Assembly: GCA_029817715.1 (NCBI GenBank)
Contig: JARUPY010000164.1
Location: 1,740,001-1,804,000 of the forward strand
Direction of reading: 5' to 3'
From: Melastoma dodecandrum
Taxonomy: Eukaryota; Streptophyta; Magnoliopsida; Myrtales; Melastomataceae
DNA: 64,000 nucleotides
Below, in pieces: positions 22,219 to 33,700 of this stretch. The position numbers and the translations under genes were made by a program. Under the pieces are notes generated by a model that was not told the DNA's origin, ran no database searches, and worked only from the letters and a program-made list of their open reading frames with translations. Within the stretch, counting starts at the first letter, position 1; every line of letters starts with the position of its first letter.

Positions 22219-24410
22219 GTAACGACCCGAAATTTCGGAAATGAAATATATTATTTTGACTAGACGAGTTGACTAGGATCAGGACGTTTTACCGAGTCAA
22301 AATCCGACGTGGTACGGAAGTTTAATACTTTCGTCGTCAGTGAACGTTAATATCGAATATTAACGAGACTACTAATTCGATTTCGTGTGATTACGTCACG
22401 CGGGAAAGAGGACGCCTAGACCTAAACGAAATCGAGTTAGGGTGTTGGTGATATTCGTTTAACGTCACGGATTTTGACCAAGAAAAGTTTAATTAATAAT
22501 CATATTACAAGAACGACGGGAACTGTAAAACATATAGTGAGCGACGAATTATATAATATCCGGGCGATGGTTCTATCCTACGGGGGTTAAGTGTTGATAA
22601 GAGATTTGGGACATTACTTCCTCACCACCAAATGTAAAAGAAGATGAATGGGAAAGAAAGAATTTAATTATAGTGAGGCCCTCCCCACGACACACACACA
22701 TCCTTCGTCGGAAAGCAAAGTAGATAATTTTAATAGAAAAAAAAATAATAGAACAAGAAGGAAGAGATAAGGAGAATCGGGGATGGGAGATTCTTATTGG
22801 ACGAGGGAGTTTCTTCCCTGCCGATGGATAAGGAGAATCGGGGAACAGGGCGAAGAATAAGAGGGACTGTCCTTTCGGTCCCTTCACTATGGGTGAGAGC
22901 GTTACGAGTTCCTCCCCCATTGTCACTGGAGCTGCGAGAGGACAATCAGGTTGGCCGAAGGGAAGGGTGATCGCTAAAGACTGCCAGTGTACGTCCTCAC
23001 CCACCTCCCCCCGTGTCTTGCGTGTTATTCCCTTCCGTTTCATTCTAGTTATTGTTGAGGGTGCGAACGGTTCGGGTAGAACGACGGGGAGGCGGGTAGG
23101 TTGGGAGGTTGTCCTCGTGTGCTTTCTCTGCGGTGAGTCTGCTCGTGTGATCTCGTGGGTTCAATCAGGTTCGGATCTTGTCGACCTGGAACCCGGAAGC
23201 TGCGGCCGAAATGTAAAAAGGGCCGAGCGAGTTATGAACGTGGAAGAGGTCCGCGCATAAGCGGCCAACTCCTGTATTCCTACGTGTTCTGTATGGTGTG
23301 TGGGAAGTTGTGGGGCGTAACTGCATCGTATTGTTGCTTGGGGCGTACAGCCCCTAGACGCGGCTGCAAGTGCAGGGCGTGGCTCTCCAGCAGCCCTCGG
23401 TATTCGATATAGCTATTGTAACGAATCTGAATAGGGGAGTCGCGAAACCGCGGGCCCTGTTTCGCCATCTCCTGGACGCCTGTATTCTTGGCGTGGGTAG
23501 CGTAACTGCCCTGTAAATAGCATTACATCGTGATAGGTAGTTGGGTATGCAAGCTAAGGAGTCGACCTTGAATGATTCGCGATTTGTCGTATGGAGAGTA
23601 ATTGATCTTGATGATGAATGTTCTAACCCGCTTGCTCTAAATGTCAAAAGATTGAATCCAGCGAATGGTCAAGAGATTTGGAAATGTTTCGTTATAAAGG
23701 CATGGGAAATGGTTTGCTGGAATTGGGGAATTGCTTCTGTACCCCGAGTAATCAAAGAAGAATTACCTTGGGGTCTTACAGGAGAGTTGCTCCTGTGCCT
23801 CGAGCCAGCAACAGAGATTGTGATGGGGTATTGTGGTCCCGACTGTGTGTCGGAGGAGAACGGAAAGGTGGCAACACTCGCGGTTGCACCTGTCGCCGTT
23901 TCCCGGGCGCTCCCGGAGGAGTGGATGGGGACGCTCTGTAATGGTCCTGGCATCCGGTGGAAGTGTTGTTATGGTGAGGAAGGAACCAGGGAAGTCGTAT
24001 TTATTATTTTACGATTGTTAGTAATTATTGTTATGCGTACTGCTTTTACGCGTGATGAATTTAAATTGATGTGTTCCTGCTGAATGATATTATTTATCCG
24101 CATCACTCTAATTCCTGTGGCTTGGATGCATAGTGGCAATAAACTGTTTTCTGAAAGGATGCACGCTAGGATGATGTTAGGGGTCACACGACCTTTTCGC
24201 ATGTGCATGGGTGGGGCGTACCGGCGTTTATCGCTGATCCCCCCCTAGTTCTTTAGCGCAGGTAGATAGGTACACTTTGGCACTGAAGGATTGGAGAAGA
24301 GGGATCGAGACATTCGCGGGTGAGGACTTTAAGTAGTTGGCTTCCGCTACGCTGACTGGTCAAGAGCAGTTAAATAATTTGCAAAATTTGTACTAATGCT
24401 GGTCTTTACA
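22219..24410 (+). mobile_element. Ty3/gypsy (Tekay-like chromovirus) 5' LTR
   Basis: About 2.2 kb beginning TGTAACGACCCGAAATTTCGG, an LTR start I associate with Tekay/Del chromoviruses, and ending ...GGTCTTTACA. It is directly followed by CTTGGTATCA, the usual initiator-tRNA-Met primer site. GC content is higher than in the surroundings. The ORFs inside (for example 23541-24083) show no conserved domain. Confidence 0.65.
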
Positions 24411-24786
24411 CTTGGTATCAAAATTTGTACTAATGTGGATTAGTATGCGCTTTAGGTCTAAATGAAAAAAAATAGTAAACCTACCCGTGAATGATAATAC
24501 TAGACAGAGTCTAAAAAAGTGAGGTAAATGATAGACACAAGCACACTCACCTTTGTCAGGGGAATCTTTCTGAGTGCGAATCGACTTGACAGGGTACAGT
24601 AGGCGTGCCCGTGAGTTGAAAAGACCACACGAATGGCTAGATGACAAACGAAAACTTATTATAAATACGACTAAGGAGCAGTCAAGGAAAAATCACATCT
24701 TAGCTAGAAAAATCACAAGTAATACCCCTAGTGAATCCGGTTAGTATGGCAAATCGCGGCGGAGGTCGATACCCAGGACGCATGCC
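24411..24786 (+). mobile_element. Tekay-like primer-binding site, leader and first gag codons
   Basis: The primer site CTTGGTATCA (24411-24420) diverges after ten bases. A leader of about 325 bp leads to ATG 24746, MANRGGGRYPGRMPG, which resembles the basic start of chromovirus gag. After about 13 codons it is replaced by Tat-type integrase sequence. Confidence 0.5.
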
Positions 24787-25698
24787 TGGGCTTTAGATGT
24801 GATAGGGGAAATTCATCCTCACTCTAGTCGAGGGGATGCATTTATCTTGGTAGCAACAGATTACTTCACCAAGTGGGTAGAAGCGCAAGTCTACATGGAC
24901 CATAATGAAGTCATTAGTTTTTTACGGACTTGCATCATCTATCGATTCGGCATTCCCCAGAACATTGTTGTAGACAATGGGACAGCTTTTAACAACTCAA
25001 GAGTGAGGGAATTCGCCGAAGAATTTGGCTTTTCAGTTTTGAATTCGACTCCATACTATCCTCAGGCGAACGGACATGCTGAAGCCTCCAACAAATTAAT
25101 TAAAAACAACATTCAAAAGATGATAAGGCTTAATTCAAAAAGGTGGCACGAAGTACTCAATGATACACTTTGGGCTCTAAGGGTCACTAAGCGCGAGAGC
25201 ACTGAGGAAACTCCATTCTCGTTAGTCTACGGCCATGACGCAGTGCTGCCTATCGAAATGAGGAACAAGTCGCTCCGTGTCAGCCAACCTTGTCTACAGG
25301 ATGAAGCCATGCATATAGCCTTGGAAGAGTTAGAAAGAAAGAGACTGGAGGTTGTAGACAAGATAGATGTACACAAGCAGAGAATAGCTCGCCATTATAA
25401 CAAGAAAGGTGTTCATAAGCATTTTCAAATAGGCGACTTAGTCTGGAAAATGGTTTTACCCTTAAAACTTAAAGACCATATTCTTGAAAAATGGTCCCCA
25501 AATTGGGAAGGACCGTATCAAGTCAGTGAGACCTTCTCAGCAAATAGCTATAGATTGTCGACACTCGATGGAGTCAGGCAACCTCTAAAAATTAATGGCA
25601 AGTACCTGAAACACTATAGAAAAACTATTTGGGAATCGAACAAGAAGATTCTAAGCAAACGCTTCCCATTTATAGGGGAACAGGTAGCTAAAAATTAA
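24787..25698 (+). mobile_element. Ty3/gypsy Tat-lineage integrase (core and C-terminal domain), 5'-truncated
   Basis: Open frame without stops reading WALDVIGEIHP, ATDYFTKWVEAQ, VVDNGTAFNNSRVREFAEEF, PYYPQANGHAEASNKLIK. The catalytic triad is complete: D in WALDVIG, D in VDNGT and E in GHAEA, with exactly 35 residues between the second and third. The C-terminal part has GDLVWKMVLPLK...KWSPNWEGPYQV...YRLSTLDG and ends YLKHYRKTIWES. Gag, protease, RT, RNase H and the integrase zinc finger are absent because the sequence begins at a junction with Tekay-like gag. The sequence and the downstream antisense ORF fit the Tat/Ogre/Retand group. Confidence 0.85.
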
Positions 25699-26138
25699 CT
25701 TTACAAGTATACTTTAGCGGTAGACTAAAGAGTTTTTAAAGGGTGTCGTTCCTGGGTTAGTCTACAGCTGGTAAAAGTAAAAAAATGAGTTTGTTTTAAG
25801 GGTGCCATCCCTTGAGACCTCAAAAGAAAAGAAAACAAAGCTAAGCCATCATTGCCTGCTTGAACTCGCCATACTTGGTCTAGGCACCCCGCGTGCCGCC
25901 TCTATGAGCAAGAAAGTGAGAACCTTGACCTAGGTCTTCTTGACGGTGACTTCATTCCTCTGTCGGAACCAAGACTTCTGTTCATCTTGGTCCTGCTGTT
26001 CAGAGGCATGAGCAAATCTTTCTGCGAGCAAGGACTCAACCGTAGTCCCTCTCCATGGCCATAAGGTCCACAATCTTAGCCTGAACCTGCGCAAGCTGGC
26101 GAGTCAAATCTTCCTTCTGCCCCTTGAGAAGTTGTAGA
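25699..26138. other. Tat element non-coding spacer after integrase
   Basis: No conserved ORF. It carries direct repeats such as GGGTGTCGTTCCTGGG / GGGTGCCATCCCTTG and lies between the integrase stop and the antisense ORF. Confidence 0.45.
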
Positions 26139-28723
26139 TCAGCCTCTTCTTCCGCATGCTTTCAGCAATCCTGGACTAGGCACCATTAACTGCTTCAATG
26201 TCTTGCGTGTAGGCCGGCCAGTCGGACCAGAATCGTCTCCCGAACTCCTCGCAGGCTGCCTGTATTTCGATAGTGGTGGTTGGGGAGTCCTCAATCTCCT
26301 TGATGCAGCTCTGAAGGACCTTGAACTGGTCTTCAGAGAAGATCTCAACACGAAGGATATGCCCAACACGTTTCACATTCGCCATCAGGTGATCATAATC
26401 ACTCAGGCCGCTTGGAGTACCTTCCCCAGGTATCCCGCTTGATGGCTGGCTGGGAGGACAGCTGGCCGACGATGGACTGGTACCAGCAGTAGGGTTAGTG
26501 CATGTCGCACCCATCACCTCTGGAGCAGCAGCCTCTGTTGTAACAGCAGGGGCCTCCGTTTCCTCAGTAGCTGGGGCAACTGGGATTTTAGGGGTAGGGG
26601 AAGGAATAGGCTACAAGTGAAAATTTAACAATCAGTATGGAGATTAAACAAGCAAAGTCTACATCGACCATGCAATAACTCGGAAGGAGGAGGCAGGTCG
26701 GCTTCATCAGAAGTTTCCACCTTGGGATCAGATTCCTCGGACTAATTTGAACTCTAGAGAGAGGATAAGATATTCAGGCTTTAAAGACAGGAAATGGCAT
26801 AGACACAAGGTTACGTACCGTCCCTCGGGGAGACTCAGCCGCTTGAGAAATCAGATGGGGCGGACTCGGAATTGTAGCCGTTTTCCTGAAATCAATGCCA
26901 TACGATAAATTGAAGGAGAGTTGTAGTACTCAACGGTGAAAAGCGTCGCATACCTCACAGAAGAGGTCCCTGAAGGTTTTGGGGCCCGAACGAGACAGGG
27001 GTTGGGTCTTGGAGAGCAGGCCGACAACGCTTGAAAGAGATTGAAATCGGCACGTCTTCAGAATCAGAAGACTCAGGGGCAGGAGCTCTACGCTTGCTGG
27101 CCGCTCCCTCCTCGATCTGCTTGCCTGTAAAGGCAAGAGATTGTCGGCTTAGGCGAGTAAAACGCTTGGCCGGAGGAGGAGGGCCACTCTCCGGTGAAGA
27201 GTCCCCCGAGTCTACATCCAAGACTGCGACTCATGTTAGTAAAAGATTCTCAGATCTATGAAAGTATAAGTCTATACCAAGAGATGGTCGTTGCCTTGTC
27301 TTCAGCATCATGTCGGAAGACAAATAAAGGTTAGGCTCATTAGAGGTCTGGAGGAAGGACATCTTCTTCAGTAGGGTGTCAAAGGTGATCGCCCACTGAA
27401 TAGTGAAGAACTCCGTGGCCGAGACTGGTGTAGACTCAAGAGAAAACTCCATATGCTGGAGCTCCGCCTTCCTGGCCAAGAGGTTCATTGAGACCTAGAG
27501 GGTTTCATTGGAAAAAATAGTGGAAACCCTCATGTGGAGCGAGAGGTTGGAGGTGTCGGAGAAAGGCACTGAAGGGCTCTGCACGAAGCCAACTTGCCTT
27601 ACACAAAGCTGGGGGTTGTAGACTTCAAATGTGAAACCTCCCACCACCACCCAGACCAGGTCCCTACTGGTCAAAACTGAATCCCAGTATAGACCCGGAG
27701 TGAGCTTCTGGCGGCGCCTCAAAATAGTATGGCCAGCAGGAAAGGGGACCCAGTTGCGGCATTCACTCCCCCTGATCTACAATGTGACGGATGTGTCCCG
27801 TCACAGAGACATACAACCACTGGTCCTTCGATCGGCAGCATCAGTCCGGCATGTGCGTCCCATAGCACGCGACTGGAGTGGCGCCGGAGGGCATCTGGTA
27901 CCCTATAAGCCCGGGCATCCACAGGCAGAACCACAGATGCACAAGCCATAGAGGGCCACCGACCGGATATCTTGGAAAGGGGCTGCCGCACGTTGTTGTC
28001 TTATGCAACCCCTGGTAAACCAACCCCAGCTTGGGGCCAAGGCAATCTGCTTGGAGGCCGCCGAGCTCAAGAAATTGGCGACCCCATAAACCAGCTTCGG
28101 CACACGTTTGCCAGTAAAACAAAACACGTACTTGCTTAGCCAGACGCTGAAGAACTCGACCTGTTCAGACTTTCCCCAGGCAACAAGGGGCATATCCAGG
28201 TCCTTCTTCACTGTGCTCAAAATCTGGAGCATCTCGGTGGGATGGTGGTCGTTGTCAGTAGGATGGAGGCGAACAGGGACGCCGGCCACGTAGCTCCCCG
28301 TCAAGAAGTAGTTGTCCTCCAAAGTTATGGTCATGGGACCCTGAGGGAGGTAGAAACAGTTTACCGAGTCATTCCAGAACGGAAGCAGACTCGCACACAC
28401 CCGAGGCTCGCAACGCTTTGCGACCAGAGACAGCCTGACGAACGACCAGAGGCCATAAGCCTGTGCTCCAGCTTCTTGAGCCAAGTGGAGAACCACTTTT
28501 ATACCACCGGTTTCTCAACAGAGGGGAAGCAGAGGAAGCCGCTCTTCTTCTCCCAGTTTAAGGGGTCCGTGAAGCCCTCCCGACAGATGGGGATGGGGGA
28601 CTCCGTGACCAGGTACTCATGAGAAACCAAGTCGGGGAAAAGGGCAGGATTAAGGACGGGACCCAGGGTCAGCCCGTTGTCACTGGTCTGGACCACGCTG
28701 GGAGTGCCATTGGTAAGCAGCAA
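26139..28723 (-). pseudogene. antisense plant-mobile-domain ORF of a Tat retrotransposon, degraded
   Basis: On the strand opposite to the integrase, consecutive fragments read as one protein. The N-terminus (28723-28499) has PSVVQTSDNGLTLGPVLNP. A plant mobile domain follows (about 28496-27960: LLPFWNDSVNCFYLPQGPM, then TITLEDNYFLTGSYVAGVPV). A middle part covers 27722-27231. The C-terminus (27221-26176) has Pro/Ser-rich sequence and LSDYDHLMANVKRVGHILR. The fragments are in different frames, with a stop at 28499-28501 and frame changes near 28450 and 27720, so frameshifts or introns interrupt it. Antisense extra ORFs downstream of pol, some with this domain, are known in the Tat/Retand group. 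Their function is unknown. Confidence 0.7.
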
Positions 28724-28833
28724 GAAACAAGGGTTTCGAAAGGCCTGTGAGGGTTTTCAAGAAAGAAGACGAGAGGTTTTCTTGTGACGCAAACAATCTC
28801 AGAAGTGCTCAGGCGACAGAAGTCTCCTCAGCA

Positions 28834-28848
28834 AAAAATGGGGGCTTA
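28834..28848 (+). promoter_or_regulatory. polypurine tract of the Tat element
   Basis: AAAAAATGGGGGCTTA immediately before the TGTTGACACAATGG LTR start. It is the expected plus-strand priming site and confirms that this is the 3' end of the element. Confidence 0.6.
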
Positions 28849-29970
28849 TGTTGACACAATGGGCTATCTTGGTCCTATTTTCTGACGAAGCCCACAGTAG
28901 ACGCTTGTACCAGGCCTACAGTCCTATACTACACGGACTACACAACTAGACGGTGACCCCGAGATCAGTGGGAGTCTACGGCCCACGTCTGCACGAGTCA
29001 CACCTCATAGAGGCCGAAATGTTATCTCCGGAATCAGTGGAGTATACGACCCACGCCCGCTCAGTTTGCACGTCTTAAAGGTCGGTTTATTAACCCTAGA
29101 TTAATGGAGTCTACAACCCACGTCCGCACGAGTGGCACGTCTTAGAAGACAGTTTGTTGGCTCCGAGATACTCGGGGGTGGTTAAGATTAGAGGATCTTT
29201 AGAGGTCCTAACAGACCAAGTATAAAAGGAAGTAGATCTTCCTTGGAAAAAACACGATCAAATCAGCCCACACAAGCTTATCTTCCTCGTCACCCCTTAG
29301 ATTGTTATGATTCCCCGACCTGGGCGAAACCCTTAAGGTTTCATTGGTCTTCACTTCCACCGTCAGAGTGAGCAACCATAGCTCCGACAGCCAAACTCCG
29401 CCTTCACTTCCACCATCTGAGTGAGCAACCGTAGTTCTAGTAACAAATCCCTGCTAGCACTCCAACGCCAAGACGATCCACCGTAGTCCCGGTACACAAT
29501 TCCGCCTTCGACTCCGCCACCAGGGCGAGCAACTGTAGCCTTGGTATCTACGTCCGCCTCAACATTCGACCACACTCCCGTCCACCAAGCCAAACAACCA
29601 AGTTTTCGCCATCCAGGGAGCGCAAGTCTACAACGCTCTGTCATCCAGTCTACGACGTCGTTGCCCGGATTCTCAAGTCCACAGCGTCCAGCACCAAGTC
29701 TACGACGTCCCCACCATCCAGAGTCGCAGGACTGCAGCATTCAGCAGCAAGTCTACGACTTTGCCTCTTAGTCTACAGTGCCCGGAAGCAAGTCTACGAC
29801 GTTGCACCGCCGTCCTTATTTTATTTTTATGGCTGTAAACACTATTTCCTTATTGTAAGACTTTGCATATTCAATTCAATCTATTTCATTTACTTACTGG
29901 CGACCACATCTACAAACCCTGTGAGTATTATTGCCAAATATTTCCGACGTGATCCATTTCGACGCGAACA
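28849..29970 (+). mobile_element. Tat element 3' LTR
   Basis: Starts TGTTGACACAATGG after a polypurine tract and probably ends ...CGACGCGAACA near 29970. The promoter is TATAAAAGG at 29221-29229. It contains three kinds of tandem repeats: units of about 68 bp at 28960-29165 (GAGTCTACGACCCACG motif), units of about 60 bp at 29345-29540 (CTTCACTTCCACC...GAGCAACCGTAG) and short GTCTACGACGTC repeats at 29620-29810. No matching 5' LTR lies in the window, and the 3' boundary is uncertain. Confidence 0.6.
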
Positions 29971-30400
29971 ACTTCCTACCACCGGTTTGTTGTATATACA
30001 TCATTGTATCGAGCCTAATGCCAACGATGAAAGCCCAAACATAAAATCAGATTCTGAAATGAACTTCGTTTAATTTAAATAGGGAAATAAGGAAGTTTTT
30101 AGATTGCTTCCCTCAATTGCCAAAAAAAAACTTTGAAAGCTTTTCAAGCATGAACTCATACTTCTCCATAAATTGTTTTAAATTATCTCATCTTGGCCGA
30201 TTCTCCTTCTTAAGGAATCCTCCTTATTCTTGTTAGGGGCACAAATAGGTGTGCCATGAGGAAAACCGCAAGAGGAAGGAAAGAGCATGTGTTAAGAAGG
30301 GAATTACTAAGTGATATTTTATGTTTCGGTGGGGTGCACTATTTTCTTCTCTTGTTTTCTACTTATGCACGAAAGGGAAAGACAATTCCAATGACCACGC
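29971..30400. other. no recognised gene
   Basis: AT-rich sequence after the Tat LTR. The only ORF starts at 30256 (62 codons) and shows no recognisable domain. Confidence 0.4.
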
Positions 30401-30404
30401 TTGT

Positions 30405-31839
30405 CGAAGGCGACAAATTAAAATACTCTAACAAACCTAACTAACTCGTAGATAGGACAAGTAGAGGTCGTTCCCATAGAAAATCAATAGACAAAATTTC
30501 CTAGCGGTCGCACGTTTAACTATAGCGAGGTCAAGTTAACAAAGATGGAATGAGAATGAAATCGAAAATAAAACACAAGATAAAATGATAAAGCAATCAA
30601 ATGAGAAAAGCCTAGGACTATCAACTTCCCCTAATGAATTAATCAACTCGTTCATTCCCTTCTCCAGTTATCGAATTCTCCGGTTATTAACCTAGGGTTC
30701 AATTATCTCCTTACGTCTCTCCCGAGTGCTCTAAAGACGTATTCCCTGTATCGAGCTAATCACTCCATTCCTGGGCAATTAACTAGTGGGAACCTATTAT
30801 GTGTCAACCCTAAATGGCTACCTATGGTGATCCGACATACTCCTATCCTTCTAACGAACTAGCTATGTTCTCTAATGTGACGCGAACTTAGGCTATCCAA
30901 TCCCCGGCTTAGCCTAAACAACTTTTCCAAACTTGAATAGGTTTCAAGATTAAATTAATTGGTGGCCAGTCAATTTATCGCATTAAGATCAAAATATGGA
31001 CAAATAACCGCACGAATTAGAATAACATGAAGAAAGGAATTCACTCGTTAAATAAAATCGCTAGGTTCCATTAAAGTGCTAGAAAATAAAATTAGTTCAT
31101 AATGAAAATGACAATCAATCCAGGTTCAAGAGAAAACGACAATGACATAGAAAGCAAGGGACAAGAAGAAGAGAAACGCCATTCCAATCTTCCGATCCGG
31201 GAAGTAGTAGCCTCGTCTGGATCTCCGCTTGAGCCCTAGCTGTCACCTCCTTTTTCGTCTCCTAGTCGAATATCTCCCCCTCCAAAAGAACCTTCTCCCT
31301 CTAGGGTTACACTTAGAAAATAAATAGTCGCCCTAAAAGATTTTCTAATATTCTAAAAATTTAAAACAAATCTCCTATGGAAATAAAAATAAAATTACCT
31401 AAAGGGATTGAATAAGGTAACTAATTGATGCCTTTCTCCATTAGGATGAAATTCTGAGAGGACTTGAAGTGTTCCACATGGTTTCGTACAGCAGACGGAC
31501 GCGTCCTTGGCTTCTCAGAATACCCAAGTCGTGTCCTTCAGATCAGAAGGACGCGTCGTTCTACTCTCTGGCCTTGATCGGTCATTTTCATCCATTTCCG
31601 AAATTCAATTTTCTCTTCATTCTCCAACATCACTTCAAAACAAAATCAAGAGGTATCAACAAAATCACTTATTTATCCCTAAGTAGACTCTAAATATAAG
31701 AAAACGACAATTACTACTATAAAACTAAACTAAATAGAAAATGAACTAAAACCTAATAAAATACTATCAAAACTCACATGACTAACCATATAAAACATCG
31801 TTGAGACTGTGAAATAACTCTACTTTCGTAGAGTTATCA
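30405..31839 (-). mobile_element. LTR-like dispersed repeat with a terminal hairpin
   Basis: Read on minus, it begins TGATAACTCTACGAAAG and ends near CGCCTTCGACA, so it has TG...CA ends, and it has no coding sequence. The first bases form a perfect 10-bp hairpin (31814-31837). No convincing 5-bp target duplication was found (TCTTG against ACGCT), so the boundaries and class are tentative. Confidence 0.35.
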
Positions 31840-31891
31840 TCTTGCTCGAAAAATGGTTCAGTTTTCAAAGAGGTAATTTGAGAGGCTGGCA

Positions 31892-32429
31892 TGTTAGAAT
31901 TTTGTTTCTTAGTTTTATTATTTTATTTTATTTTATAAAATTCGTGTTAGGCTATAATCAATTATTGATATACGTTTCGTAAAACAGGTCGTGTTACAAT
32001 ATACGAGACCATGCATGATAGCCCATTAATTTTAAAGTGATTATTTTGGTGGGGCTTCTGCACTTCCCAAGTTTTATTATTAATGTGGTTTGGACGGCTT
32101 ATGGTGTAGGCCCGTGTGTTGACGTAAGCTAGTGATGGAAGGACCCGTCACACCTTATATTAACAGGTGTTAGGTCCCCTCTCCCGCTTGCCCTAACCCT
32201 AATAGTGGTGCTCCATCGGCCATCGGCAAGTTAGGGAGAGGAAGACCCAGATCACCGCCTTTTCCTCTTGTTTGTAGATCTCGTTGAGTAACACTCCTGA
32301 AGTGAGAACGCGCTAAAGGCGAGTTAATTTAAAGGCACGTTGATGCCGGGCAGGTAAAATTACTTTCCGTACCTTTTCGTGTCCTAAATTCGATTGCGGT
32401 GATTCTGGATTGGATTAAATTTTCTAACG
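31892..32429 (+). mobile_element. Ty1/copia-type 5' LTR
   Basis: Begins TGTTAGAATTTTG and ends near TTTTCTAACG. A perfect TGGTATCAGAGC primer-binding site follows at 32432-32443. The sequence after it (32444 to about 33000) is a non-coding leader-like stretch with no gag ORF. Confidence 0.65.
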
Positions 32430-32431
32430 TG

Positions 32432-32443
32432 TGGTATCAGAGC
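32432..32443 (+). other. tRNA-iMet primer-binding site
   Basis: TGGTATCAGAGC, complementary to the 3' end of initiator methionine tRNA. It marks the 3' boundary of the preceding copia LTR and its orientation. Confidence 0.8.
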
Positions 32444-33258
32444 AACCGTAATTCGAATTAGGATTGAACACATTATACGTACCCATTAGAGTCGTGGATC
32501 CTCAAACCTACTCGATACTTGACCTAAGGGTTTCACGACCATGTATGATTCCAATGTTGGCCTCGGTGTGTGTTGGGTTATAATATGAATTTGACATATT
32601 ATTGGAGCGGCTAGTCCGTTTTGCATGGTCAGATCAGCGGTCGGTGTTCTTGGAAATTTATCCCGTTTAAATTTTGTTCGAATTGTAATATGATATTATT
32701 AGATTTCACCGAATTACAACATTTAGTTTGATTACATCAATTAAATTTTATCCCATGAAATATACTTAGTTGAACACGACAAGATCAACGAAGAGCTTTG
32801 CCCATCTCGTCAAATACTCAACGACTTCGTCTTTTTACCGTCGAATGACCATAGGAAGAATACTTTAAGTAGTTTTTAAAAAAATAAAAAAATGTTTTGT
32901 TTGTATCTTGGTTTACTAAAATTGAAATCCGGTTGGGTTAACGATTTCAATTAATTTGTTTTTCTTTGTTTATTTGTCGCTAAGATAATGGATTTAACTT
33001 ATTAAAAATAACAATTAAAAAAATCCCACAATAGTGGCTAGGGGTGATCATAGTTTCCGGGTAAAATCGGAAATCGGTAAGAATGGGTACACGATGGTTG
33101 CTCGGGAGAGCAAATACTGGGATCGTGTGGAGAGTAGAGCGATAATCAAAGGCGGTGACAACGCTCTCAGAATGACACGACGGATGAAGGGGTGAGCTCT
33201 TCAGGGCTCTGAAGGTCCAGGGAAGGAGAATTTGGTAACTTCTGCCCAAGGTGGAGAT

Positions 33259-33700
33259 TGTTAAGATTTGGTCCGAAGTTATGATATTTTGAGATTACGT
33301 AATATTACGAAAATATAATATTTGATATTATATAATTATGAGCTAATATTTAGATCCTATTGTATTAGATTTCTAACTTGGAGGACAAGTTTGGACTATC
33401 TATAAATAGGGACCTTGTCTAGGTTATTAGGTATGGTGTGACACAGTGAGTGTGTGGCATTTGAGAGAGAAAATCATCGGGTCATGGTAGAGGTTATTCT
33501 ACGGGATTCGGGGTGATGATTTTCTTATATCTCGGGTGGGTGAGCGACATACTTAGTGCTTTTGTAATCTCGGTTATCTAGTGGAATCTCCGGAAGACCT
33601 CCCCGTGGACGTAGACCGATTTTGGCCAAACTACGTAAAACTTGCATATGTTGTTTTTCGTCCAAGTTTCTCCATCAAGGCTCGACACGACAGTTGAATT
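33259..33700 (+). mobile_element. Ty1/copia 3' LTR of a different family
   Basis: A polypurine tract AAGGTGGAGAT (33248-33258) directly precedes TGTTAAGATTTGGTCC. The promoter is TATAAATA at 33401-33408, and the U5-like CCTCCCCGTGGACGTAG is at 33598-33614. Its start differs from the LTR at 31892, so the two belong to separate elements whose middles are gone. The 3' end is not fixed and may lie as far as about 33860. Confidence 0.55.

Noticed and set aside
23541..24083. 180-codon ORF inside the Tekay-like LTR as a gene
   Set aside because: No conserved domain, overlapping ORFs on both strands, and located inside an LTR.
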